Assembly (NCBI GenBank): GCA_028023455.1
Contig: JAQFVV010000180.1
Location: 126,001-190,000, forward strand
Length of the DNA stretch: 64,000 nt
Direction: 5' to 3'
From: Epiperipatus broadwayi
Lineage: Eukaryota; Onychophora; Udeonychophora; Euonychophora; Peripatidae
A model generated the notes under the pieces. It was not told the DNA's origin. It ran no database searches and worked only from the letters and a program-made list of their open reading frames with translations. This document shows positions 36,126-48,255 of the stretch, in pieces; the stretch's first letter is position 1, and each line of letters begins with the position of its first letter. The position numbers and the translations under genes were made by a program.

Positions 36126-36401
36126 CTATCTCAATGTACTATCTTGACAAATTTTAGATTTTATTTGAGGGTCTACAAAGTTCAATATTTGTCTCTCTTT
36201 AACCTTTTCTAGGTCTTTCAACTGACTATCTTGTGATTCTTCTAAATTAAACAAATTATTAATCTGAAATGTTTTTGTTTCAATTTGGAGTACTATTTCC
36301 TCCTTTTTAGAATCCTTCATCTCCTTTTGAGATTTTCTTAAAGCATCACATCTATTTCCTAAAGCACCAAATATAGTTCCTAATCTATCATAAAACTCCT
36401 T
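36126..36401 (-). pseudogene. Coiled-coil-like frame preceding the repeat array
   Basis: The minus strand is open for 92 codons (the ATG at 36320 is internal; the frame continues upstream to 36401): KEFYDRLGTIFGALGNRCDA, LRKSQKEMKDSKKEEIVLQI, then NNLFNLEESQDSQLKDLEKV. It is rich in Lys, Glu, Gln and Leu with heptad-like spacing, ends in FVDPQIKSKICQDS and runs into the 87-bp repeat array. About 130 bp further upstream another piece in the same strand reads SLQVSNLAANQEVTNNEIYR. I do not recognise the family. A Gag-like or structural coiled-coil protein with a repetitive basic tail is possible. Confidence 0.4.
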
Positions 36402-38889
36402 TGTCTCTCTTTATTAATTGTTTCCTAAGCAGCCAACCTCTGCAACATTATAGTGAAACACCTATATATCTCATTATTGGTTACCTCTTGGTTTGCTGCT
36501 AAATTAGAAACTTGAAGACTACAGAATACCAATGCTTGGTTGGAATCTAAATCTATATTTTATGTATCTGGGAACAATAATTCTTGGGTTCCTCCCAAAT
36601 CATATGATCTCGATTTAAATCATCCATTTTTTTATATAAATATCGCAGTTAAATTCAAAATATTACTTTTTAAAACTTTAATAAATCATTTCATAAATAT
36701 TCACATACCAATTTCCAAACTTCCATCAACCAAAATATCCAAAAACACACAACATTAACCCTTAATGCATTGACTTTTCCAAATCTGACAGATTATATAA
36801 TGCATTATATATGTTTTTAAAAAGAATTTACCAATATTTAATTCTTATTTATTACTTTCAAGAAAATTATTCTTTAACTATACAGTCTTCAAATAATATC
36901 TTATTCACCAGAAATCTTTTTATAATAATATTAATAATTGACATATTTATTGTTATTCAAGAGTATATATCACTTTATTAATGATCACATTAAAATTTTT
37001 GATCAAATGATTGCAATATTATAAAAACATTAAAATGCATTAAATTAATCTATTGTGGTGACAAAATGAGATCATGAAATATAATACATACAACAGGATA
37101 CTGTACTCATCTTTTACTAATTTACTAATATACTACTATCAGTCAATCAGACTACAATATAAGGATATCAAATTATATCCATCAAATTATCAATGGTCTC
37201 ATGTTGGATGCCAAAACAATACCATTATGAAATCAAAATTATAGCAATACAAAAGCAAGGCCATAACCTATAACCTCAAAAAAAATATTAATATAATGCA
37301 CTAAATAAATGCCATGCTATAATATTATGATTTGATAAATGATACTTGGGCATGCCAAAATTATAAACGATAATCTAATAACAACAAACATCAGGCTAAG
37401 CTCAAAGTTCTCCATTAGTACAGGAGAGCTATTCCAATAATAAAAAGAGTCATATGGATACTAATGCCAATGAGAATAATTATTAAACATTATAAACATT
37501 CTAATTATAATTAAAATTTTAAGAGGAGGCGAATTCTCAAACTCACTTTTACAAACTACAAAAGCTCTCAATATTTACAGCATATGCCACAGAGTAATTA
37601 GGTTATAATATAATTTTTTTTATAATAAAATTTTTTTACTGTCCCCCTCCCAATATATAATCATGAACCTCACAGCTACTATTCCAACATCTTATTGCCA
37701 TAATCAGACCCACATTTTAAGATTTAGATAAAAACAATCATGTTCTTTAAATCTTATTTGTCTACTTATACCATGTTGCTTTTCTTTTCATAGTACTTTC
37801 TTTAGATAAAATATAATTTCTTATTATTAAATTTTGATATTAAGAACCCAGGCTTCATTACAAATATTCTTAGTATGAAATTTCTGTCTTTATTTATAAG
37901 TTGTTATCCTAGTAAAAGGTCCACTTATTTCATAGGTAAGGTCTACCTATAGAGTAATAATAATGAATTTTAATAGGAAAATATTTTTAATTAAAAATAA
38001 AATGCATAAAAACTCTTAATTTTGATTAATATAATAATCTCCTAGGATAACCTGTGAATACCAAAAGGGAAAAAGGGATCGTATATCCACTCAGATAATT
38101 CCTTTAACAACCTAAACAAATATTTCTTAAATGAAGCAGATGATATTCTATTAGAAGAGCAGGCTTCTCTAAGTAATTGTAGTTAAATTATAGTGATCAA
38201 TAAAATTTTAAGGAAAAAATAAATATTTTATTTCTTAGATGCATTCTTAGCATCTGTAAATTATTATAGTTAAGTGATTTATTATCTCCATGTGACTGAC
38301 CTTGAATAATCAGAATGAAATATAATTGCAGTACGAATTATACAATGTTCAGATTTCTGCATAAATGTTATGTAAATAAGATATCAGTAAGACTTTAAAC
38401 AGGATTACAATAAATATTTTAACAACAACATTATACGAAATCTACAAAATTTAAGGGCAGTGTTTTTAAAATAATACAATGCATTTTGCTCCATTAGAGA
38501 AATACATTTTACAAAACTTATAGTTTAAATTTATATAAAAAAATTAAATGAATATCTTAAATGTTCACCAACTATTGTTTATTTCAGTGGACCGATGTAT
38601 ATCTCATGAACATATATATTGCTACAAGAAGTTTCACCTCTCTTAATTTATAAAACTGACATTACCATTGGAATTATTATTACGAAAACTTTTATATCTT
38701 CATAAATGACAAATTTTATTAATATAAACATATTTTCACCAATTCTATACCTTCTTTATTTGTAAACATTTTAATAATCTATGCATTATTTTAATAATTC
38801 TATAGCTTTTTTAATGCTGAAGCTTTTAAACCTATGATTTATTTCAAGAAGTTTCACATTTTGCACACAATTACACCATCATATTGTTC
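36402..38889. other. AT-rich non-coding stretch between the duplicated copies
   Basis: Apart from the possible upstream piece of the coiled-coil frame (to about 36,540), I see no gene, LTR or clear repeat. Poly-T and AT-runs are common. Confidence 0.5.
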
Positions 38890-40449
38890 CAAACAATGAG
38901 TAAATCTAACTATTATTATTGTCTTATTAATTCATCAATGACTTGCTACTGGGTGATAATGATGTATGTTGCTTATGTAGGCTAAGAAATACAATTTTAA
39001 AATTTTCAATAAAGTAATTATCAGTTTCATCTCATATAGTGCTGGCAAAGAACAGAAAAATGGATTTATAAATTAGGACCATCTCTATCTACACTAAGAG
39101 TAGTCAAAGGTGCATCTGAAAAAAGACTGACACTCTAAAAACAAACAACCATATCAATTGCCAAAATGATAAATACATGTAATCCACAATGTGTGGTTGC
39201 AATAACAAATATGATACTTCCAAGGGGAAAAGATAAAGGTAATGAACCTAGTGATGATATGAACCCAAATATACATCTACATTCTGAGGGCAAATAAGTA
39301 TGCTAGGACTTTGTTTCTGAACATGTAAGAAAAGTGAGAATGGATCATCACAAGTACTAGAAATAATAAAGGTAGCTTCAAATAAAACATTTATACAAGC
39401 ATGAAATATAAGAATGCATATCATTCAAGGAAAATATCAATAACAAGAGAATGAGGAGACTGTCATCTCTTTATAAAATATATGGACTATCTAAATAAAT
39501 GTCAAGGGAGTGATAAGCCTTGTATCCCTTGGAAACATAAATTGTCAAGATAAGCTTATAGCAAATATACAAGATAGAAACTAATTCTAATCTCTTAATA
39601 AATATAACAAATGTTAATTAAGGTATAAAACTGGTTAGATAATTATTTTGCATCAAATCTGACTTAATAAAATATAGCCTATAATAAATAATAAAATAAG
39701 AATATACAACAGATTTTCATGGTTTATATATAAATATATACTAAAATAGACAAATTATTTACAACAGTGAACAAAACAATACTCTTAAAATGATATAACA
39801 ACCATTATCTAGAATATATTTAATATTATGTAAACTTCTGAATGTTACTTTAAACTAAATGCATAAATTATACTATGAATATATAAAATAGGCAAACAGT
39901 AATAATAAATGATAAATACACAAAATTATAATTCTAAATTATAATCTATTTACCAAAACTTTTAAAAATATTAAAGTTTTTTATCTTGTAGACTTCACAG
40001 TTTACTAGAAGATAAATTTACAAGCAGATATTTCTCCATTTGTTGGCAGTGAAGCAATCTATAATAGACACAGCAATGAAAATTATTTTAGATTTTCTTA
40101 AACACAAATGCACACAAGTACATTTAACAATGGCCACTTTATTTTGTAAACTATTTAAACATCAGTAAGTGATGTTTCAATAATTGCTACTTAGTGTTAA
40201 ACTGATTTTCCATTTCATGTTTTTTAAGAATTATATTCAATATAAATGTTGGAGACCAAATATTTCTTTCTAATGTTACACTGGTTTCCTTTCAGAGAAA
40301 TATAAACAGCAGGTTTATACATTCATCTTTGAGCATTAATAAAAAAACCCATAATAAAGAAGACTTATTAAATTAATGCCATTTATATTTTAACTGTAAT
40401 ATTTCTTCTTGTGTAGATTTATTTTTATCATAAATTTATGTATAAATGG
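38890..40449 (+). repeat. Duplicated segment copy B, left part
   Basis: Collinear with copy A (22,255-23,014 then 28,844-29,575) but without the Penelope-like and RTE insertions. The junction corresponding to those insertions is at about 39,700-39,760 (AATAAGAATATACAAC and TTTATATATAAATATATACT). No coding sequence. Confidence 0.85.
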
Positions 40450-43081
40450 TGAAACAGTAAGGTCTGCTTTGCAAATCTTCGTTTCACCTTTTCTCACCTA
40501 TTTCCTACCCTCATACCTTAGTTTGAACCCCAATCTATCGTAGTGTGTCTGCAATATGCTTATATACCAAAAATCCCACCTAATTTTAAACCACGAGTAC
40601 AATGCTCGTATTATATATATAACTCATTCCCAAATAAATAAAAGATTATAGATTATGTATATGTTCACATAATTTTGATTTATTAAAAAGTAGGTTATAT
40701 AATTCATAATTGCACACACACTATGATATGCATTTTAAAACATATCAACATTATAAATTGTTAAAGTTATTTTGTTTGAATCTGTTTACAAATATATTAC
40801 CGTCATAATATATTTTGATTTAAAATAAAACTCATTTAGTAAATATTCGTTTAGTAAATAGATTCAAATATTGCAATTTAAAAGTAAAATAATTTTCGTT
40901 TAATTTAATAAAAGTCATTCCAAATATTTCTGTTAAATGAGGGACAATCCTTTAATTAGTTAATGTTATATAAGTTTATCTAAAAACAGCAGATGTCCAC
41001 TTAAGGTTTTCTTTAATTAATAAAAGTAATTTTTAATTAAATCTAGTTTGTAATTCAAATGTCGACAGGGAAATTAACAAAAGAAATTAATTAATGTTGA
41101 ATTCCTTTAGACAATCGGATAGATTTAATTATAGCTGATAAGTCCAATATATTTTTGTAACGCTCCAGGGCAGTTCTATTGTTAATTTCTACTATAAAAA
41201 GGAGGGTTTTCTTTTGTTCTCCATTCTAATGTTTCTAAGAGAAATCATTCTGAGTTCTATTCTAATAATTTGCTAACCTTGACATGACAGAGTAGAGGCA
41301 TCAAGATGGCTATGTCCCCTCGGAATAGCCAGCCGCTGCTCCAGACCATCGGAAGCTATCACATAAGGAACCCTGGAACTGCTGCTGCTGCAAAAATATG
41401 AACATTCCAGATTTTGCTGCTGAATTATAAAACCTGCCGAACATCTACCCAAAATGTTTCTCCAGAGGTAACCCTAAATTAACCCAAGAGCTCTTGTGAT
41501 AACTAACATGCTATAGCTATTTTAAATTGTTTTCTGATATTTCACATAACTTCATTATGTATTTCTTTAACGTGTTTAAATATACTCAACATTTTGCTCT
41601 CTATCCTTGATATCTATTGATTAAGCTTTCTGTTATTTTATTATGATAATGTGTCAGAATCATCTTTGACCGAGTGAATTATTCCCTTTGATGAAAATAA
41701 GACGCCGCTATGAAGGCATATTTTAAACTTCTAAATAATTTTCCAATTTTATTATCTTGCAAATCACTCGTTCGAGGGCGATTCTATTCTTTAATATATA
41801 ATATAATCACATAGTTTAAAATCTACATGTTATTGATTTTAATCTAATATGAGAGTATGTGCGAGGTCATTGATTAAAAGGTGCCACTAATGCATGATTG
41901 CGTATATAAATCTATACTTACTTTTCAAACCCGCAAGCATGCATTTTCCTATTTTAATTACCATGTTCTACTTTAATTACAAAGTTCATCATTGATGTCG
42001 AGAATGTGCGGACCCTTTTAAATGAATTTCTGGGAATTTGATTGGGCATTTCTCTTAATCCAAGTAAAACCCATTCAGTATGTTTTATATACACTAGTCT
42101 CATATTGCTGGTAAGTGAATTGGTTGTTGAGACTGCTTTGTTTTACTTTTCCAAGGATTCTTTACACGGCCAAGTCCATTCTCTTCGCTTATTGCAGTTT
42201 TCAGGCAGAGTGTGTCCATAAATGACACCCCTGGGAATTAAACACAATCATCACCCAGTCGCTAAGTTTTGGCTGTTCGTAAACTACTTTCCTACAGGTT
42301 AGCGGTGAGATGCCTTCCATAATCATTCCAAATATTCCATTATTGTTTTATTTTATATTTATTTTACAAAGCATCCGTGACTTAAATGTGTCACACCCTC
42401 CAACTTTAATAAATTCATTATCAGCAATACTGACCTCCCAATGTAACATTATTATTATTATCGAATAAATGCTTTGATCACATTCCCATTTTGTTGCTTA
42501 GTAAGCTTTTGTCCGTGCTATTCTCGAAATCAATAAATATTTTAGAACACTTAATTTTCAAATATTTTCTTAGACTTGTATAATTGCTCAAAGCACTGTG
42601 CACATGGTCCTATCTTATCAAGCACATTATCGTAATACTATTAGCCCAAGGAATAGAATATATCACTTTGCTTTAAAACCTTTTTGTCATTTATTGGAAT
42701 ATAATGCCCACAATTATTTAATACACGTCCCTGTCTCATATAAGCAGACAGTGGCATTATATATATAGTTTATATAAATAAATTTTGTGAAATTATTTAA
42801 AACTAAATTTGATCTCTTATTTTATTTGATTCCTATCACTGTCTCGGTCTATATATATATTTTTTCTGCATTTCTTTTGTAAATCCATAGACATTAATTA
42901 GCCACCCAAGCTATACTAGTAGTGGCATCAGATGCATTATCATGTAGATGGCGCTGTGAAATTTGGACTTTAGATTCGAACTTAGTATATCTAGAAGGCA
43001 ACCCTCCTAGAATGTTCAGTTTCATGTCTGGGGTTTGAATTCTGCAGTGTGTTAGCGAGATAGACGATTCTGACTGTTACA
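40450..43081 (+). mobile_element. Solo LTR, 2,632 bp, with ATGG target-site duplication
   Basis: Copy A of the duplication lacks this segment, so it is an insertion. It begins TGAAACAGTAAGG, ends GACTGTTACA, and is bounded by ATGG on both sides (40446-40449 and 43082-43085). Its ends form a short inverted repeat, TGAAACAG against TGTAACAG. TG...CA ends, a 4-bp TSD and a TATAAAAAGG box (41193-41202) are LTR hallmarks, and no internal region remains. The interior has higher G+C islands (41,290-41,400 and 42,890-43,080). It probably arose by recombination between the two LTRs of a full element. The family is unknown; the length is unusual, like the 2.1-kb LTRs at 45.8 kb. Confidence 0.8.
41193..41202 (+). 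promoter_or_regulatory. TATA box of the solo LTR
   Basis: TATAAAAAGG in an otherwise mixed-composition stretch near the middle of the solo LTR, at a place suited to U3/R transcription start. Position-based inference. Confidence 0.4.
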
Positions 43082-44750
43082 ATGGGGACTGTTTTTCTTT
43101 CTAACAAATTATTAAGAGCAATAAAAATATTTTAAATTAAACACAAACAGTTTATCTTGAATCAACAGTTCATTTATCATAAGAATAAACTGATTCAAGA
43201 GAAACTATATATCACAGAATATTGAAGTATTTTTTAAACAATTATTAAAATAAAACAATTCAAAAAGTTTTTTATAATTATTGCCTTTTTTAGATAGTAA
43301 AATACACATTTTTTTATCATTAACAAACTCATAAATATTGAAAATGTGAGTTTCCAGTGATTTTATTTCCTAAGATATAAGTAATGTAAGATTTATCATA
43401 AAGTTCATTGCAACTATGAAATAGAAAATAGTGAAGAATTATTACCTGAGCATTAGAAGCCATATATAATTCCCACAATGTGCTGATATCAAATAGATAT
43501 GCTTTAGCAATTATGAATGAGTGACTGATTTAAAACTCTGGTAGAAATATTTTTAAAGATACACATTGCTTAAAATAAATAATTTTTTAAAAATTATAAC
43601 TTGTAATTAATTCTATAGCTGAGAACCTCTTAAATTTTTTTTCTCCTTTGCATGTTTGCTTCTTCTAAAAATTTAATTGTTCTTATAGTTCATTAGTTCA
43701 GATGATATAGTTTGGACCTTCAGTGGCTGTGTGGAGCTTTTTGTACACCTAGTCATATCACTTTTTTGGGTTTGTGGAAAACATCTTTTTACAACTTCCT
43801 TTTAATTTTTCAACCTTATGGTTAAAGGTTATCTATGGAATATAACTAAAAATAAAAATTCATTTATGCATTTTTCAGACATTTTAATTAATACATGCTG
43901 TCTGAAATAATTATTTTTAAAAGAATGAAGTTATTATGGTAAAAACAAATGAAGATACAATGACGGAAAAAATATTTTTAAAGAAATATTACATAACTTA
44001 TTTATAACCATTTTTAGATTATATTAATAAATAATTAAAAGTTCACTCAGGATCAACTTAATATTTTAATTAATTTAAGTCATTAAAAATAATATCTAGT
44101 ATTATAAAATAAGAAAGTATAAACTAAAATTAATAAATGTAAGCACAGCCACACACATGTATACTGAAATTATTTCAATTCAAAATCAACCGTTTTAACA
44201 CTAATAAACCAGTTTTTTTGTTTTTAAGTTAATTAATCACATTTACCTTTATCTATTTTATCTTAATGATATTAGTATTTGAATATACTATTGTTGATAC
44301 TTAATTTAAACTAAATCCTTTATTATAAGTATGAAGATTCAACATTAACATCTGATATTAAAATTTTAAACTTAATTATTATTACTGCTTATTTGAATTG
44401 TAAAATTTGAGTTACCAAAGGACTATGCCAAAGCAATCTTGACTTGTCAATACTAATTATCAGCTGAATAGAAAAATGCATCTTTATGTTAAATATTTAA
44501 AATTACTTCAGCCATAGACATATTTAAATATATTAAAATATTAAAATGGACTTTAATTATGTCCAGGACTTACAAATACTTTAAATAGTTTGTAATTTAA
44601 ATTGGCATATACTTATAAAATTATAATAAAGTTAACTTACAACAAGATTGTTAATTAAAATTTTCTTTTATAATTTTTATTTATTTAAACACATTAAATG
44701 GCTAAAACTCTAGCTTCACTGGCAAAGCCAAAGTTACAATATTTAGTGAT
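43082..44750 (+). repeat. Duplicated segment copy B, right part
   Basis: Collinear with copy A 29,585-31,205, starting CTAACAAATTATTAAGAGCA against CAACAAATTATTGAGAATAA and ending near ATGGCTAAAACTCTAGCTTC. Both copies carry the same non-coding motifs with about 15% divergence. Confidence 0.85.
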
Positions 44751-44834
44751 ATAAAATATATCAATTATTAGTACCCAGTCAATTTAAAATATATAGTTTA
44801 TAGTTTTACATTTTCATTTTTTTTTTTTTTTTGA

Positions 44835-45030
44835 TTTGATATTTTATCTTTCATTCAATATGCAGTGATTTATTTATCATTCTATGTATTTAAACAAGAT
44901 TTAATGTTAAGGCTTTGGTCCATCATAATTTAAGATATTAAAGATCATTTCACTTATGTACACATATATTATGTACACATAGTAAACATGATATATAGAT
45001 AAAATATATACATTTTAATTTATATCAGAA
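44835..45030 (+). repeat. Diverged repeat unit X, copy 2 (empty site)
   Basis: Homologous to 20,770-20,970 and continuing without the MITE found there. In copy A this unit lies before the duplicated segment, here after it, which suggests that the whole is part of a larger tandem arrangement. Confidence 0.7.
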
Positions 45031-45823
45031 ATATCTAGTGATATATATTGCAAAAAATAAAAAGTTGCCCTACAGGTTTGGATAAAATTTTATAACTGAA
45101 ATAAAAAGATGATGAAGTAACCTTTATTATTGTTCTTAATGTTAAGTCAACATTTATAACAGATTGAATATAACAAAACCATGATATTGATCCTGTTTAA
45201 TTATACTTAGCAAAATGTAGCACCATTTGTATCAATAAATGCATGTGTATACAAACCTCTGTTATAGTCCTACTAGTATGGGTAGCATTTGTAACATATT
45301 AAAGAGGTGCAATAGACAATAACTATAATATAGCCTGAATAAGATTTAATGTAGTCATTGATCAACCTATATAAAAGAATGAAATGAGCTGTAAAGTTGG
45401 ACATCATTTATAACTGAATAAAATGAAAATTAAAGAAAAATTTTACTAATTTTATAATGCCCATAATAATATTATATTATTCATAATAGAATGAATATAG
45501 TACACTAAGCTAAATGAATATCAATCAATAAATCATTATTCAATATTTAATATAATCATTTATTTAATCACATATCCTACTGTTAACTATACTAAAAGAA
45601 AACAGTGGTGATAATCTCTATCATAGAATTATGAGTTCAAATAGTACTTTGAATAAATAAAAAAACAAGAAAAATTATCATTTCAAATATCTAAATATAA
45701 GCCTTAATTAAAATAAAGCATTTAAATAAAATGTCATTGTCTCAAAACAATGACATATGCTTAAGATATATTTCACTTATGTTCAAATGAAAATAATGAT
45801 AAATCATTCAACTTAATTCTAAT
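45031..45823. other. AT-rich non-coding stretch
   Basis: No gene or clear repeat is seen up to the LTR element. Confidence 0.5.
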
Positions 45824-45827
45824 TTAC

Positions 45828-47925
45828 TGTAACGAGACAGCGTTACATCAATATTAAATCTAGGATACATCGATAAACACACACACACCAGCAAGCAACA
45901 TAAAACACTCGTAACTTTATTTTCGTAATTAGTAATAGTTTTCTTTCTCTCATAAATACATTTATAAAACACATTGATAAAATGCAGACGGTAAAACGTC
46001 TAATTAAATGATTAAAGCCTTTAGATAATAAAAATAATAACAAAAAATAATTTGCTCTCCTAAATAATAAAATATAATATGCACTCCTAAAATAATAAAA
46101 ATAATTATCAATCAAAATCACCACGGGGAATTAAAAAATGTTTATTTTAGAAATATAATTTTAACTAGAATGAAACTTATAGAAAAGATTTGAGGAAAAG
46201 ATAAATGCTCGACTTCTAAATTTAAAATAACTTGTATTGTTCTAGTAAAACACACGCACACACGCATGCATTCGAGGTGTGAAGGAATAAGGTTGGTTGA
46301 GTGAGATTGCAAAATGAGATTGTCTCAAAATAAATATTGCCTTTAGCACAAAGAGTGAGTGAACAGGTAGCTCAAACGCGGACCTGAACGACAACTCCAA
46401 GAACAGGGAACTATGGGGGTAGATTGGATCCTAAGATATGGATCAACCCTTATAAATACCAGTCAAAACCTATTCAATGGTTGGATTCAGTTCGATTCGA
46501 TTCATTTCGATTGATACATTCTCATTATTGTGTTTTTTTATTTTCCAATTCTCAGTACGCTGAATTACCACCTGCTCATTTATTCCGATGCTTATGCTTT
46601 TATTTAAAATTAGAATTGTTCTGAATTAGCTTGGTTATTCCTCAATATTTAAAATGATCATCACGAAATTAATACCAAGAGCATCGACTGTCATGAGGGG
46701 CTAATAAACCCTTCAGTGACTGATCGGCGCTCCGCTACTGAAATATCTCCGAAGCTATGAAATTCTGATAACATCGTCGTGTTAAGTGAATGCTCCTAAT
46801 AAAAGAAATGTTCCGTGAAACACCCAAACTCGTCCAGACCAATCGACCTTCGTTGCAACCAAGACAAATCCTAGGTAAATATGTTTTATATTATGTTCAC
46901 TCACTCAATTAATAAATTCGTAAGGCAATCTCGTAATTAACCAACATAAATTTACTCAAATAAATCTTAAGACTTTCCTCGTCATAATAGTTTATCTTTG
47001 TTACTGAACTTTGTAAACATGAACTTTGAACTTAAGTGAATCTAAGGAAAGATTATATATTTATCAAATAGAAAGGAACTTTCTCGTTATTCAAATTGTG
47101 TTATGAATACTTATGGTTCTCTGTGGGCGTGAATGTATGTGCGCATGTGTAATAAATCAATTAATAATGTTTTGTAATAAATCAATTAATAATGTTTTGT
47201 AATAAATCAATTAATAATGTTTTCTTTTCATATTTAATAAACTTGTTCAATATCTAATCAAGTCGAGCATATCTCAAATCTTTTCACACACAATCAAACC
47301 GTAGTTATTTATTCTTCGATAACTTATCTTTGAAGTAGATTTAGTTAATTTTAATTTTCATTTAGTTATTTTATTAATTATGTCACCATCGTGCCGTAAG
47401 TCACGATGTTTCTTATTTCACCTTAGTTAAGATAGATTTAAGAGCGGGCGGGTCTATAATCAATCAAAGTAAACGTCAGTTAATTATGTTATATACGATA
47501 AAGCGGGGGGATGAACTTGTAAGCCTTATGTTCGGGGCGTAAGCGAACAACCTCATAGGTCAGTGACAACCAATAAACGATCCTTATGCCGTGATCGACT
47601 AATATGAAAATCATGCTGAATTTCATTAGCGGACAACGCGTCTTCTCCGGGAGGAGTCATTCTAGAAACAATTATGTAACAACCTTGAGACACCTTATTG
47701 GTCCATGCTGGGAGTGTTGAGCTAGTGGGTGGGATTAGACTTCGAAATCGTTTTGACATGATGTAAGGTGATGCGAGTAGTTAAAATCAACTTAAATAAT
47801 CGTATCTGGCGCCCCCTTATGTGGATCGTGAATAACTGTCGATGTAAGAAAACAAATAAAGCCTTACGCTATGTCATGTTTGTTTCGAAGCCCGTAATCT
47901 CGGCGTTAGACGGGTTCCCGTTACA
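45828..47925 (+). repeat. 5' LTR of the Gag-only element
   Basis: It starts with a hairpin, TGTAACG-AGACAG-CGTTACA, and ends GACGGGTTCCCGTTACA. It contains TATAAATA at 46451-46458 and a 25-bp unit repeated three times (47147-47221, TAATAAATCAATTAATAATG plus TTTTG). Differences from the 3' LTR include G/A at about 46,165, a small indel at about 46,482, A/G near 46,683, A/G near 47,137 and GTTA/GAA at about 47,906. Confidence 0.92.
46451..46458 (+). promoter_or_regulatory. TATA box in the LTR
   Basis: TATAAATA, also present in the 3' LTR at about 50,804. It is the best core-promoter match in the LTR and would drive the element RNA. Start site not visible. Confidence 0.45.
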
Positions 47926-47926
47926 T

Positions 47927-47944
47927 TGGCGCTTCCAACGTGAG
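47927..47944 (+). promoter_or_regulatory. tRNA primer-binding site
   Basis: TGGCGCTTCCAACGTGAG begins one base after the LTR end. The TGG start is complementary to a tRNA CCA tail. The matching tRNA species is not identifiable without a tRNA set for the organism. Confidence 0.7.
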
Positions 47945-48255
47945 GCTAGTATAAATGAAGCTTCTAAACATAAAGAAAAAGCAAATCTAGATACTAGCAA
48001 AAGCGGCCGAACTGGGAGAAGACGCGGAAATATTTATGTAAACAAAAAGCTTGAAAAAAAAAAATATATATATAATAAACAAACGGAACAAAATCGCGGC
48101 GATTCTTAACATCGCAAATGGGTAAACAAAACATCGGGAACCGGAGCAAAAGAAACAAAACAAATAAAGCATAGCAGGAGATAAGGGAGCGGACGCCGAT
48201 CGGTCGCTGTCACCATAAACGAATAAAATCAAAATAAAAAAGAACTTATCACCAA

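Noticed and set aside
45843-46124. 93-codon minus-strand frame present in both LTRs
   Set aside because: Its duplication is explained by the LTR pair; it is Tyr/Phe/Ile-rich AT noise without a domain.
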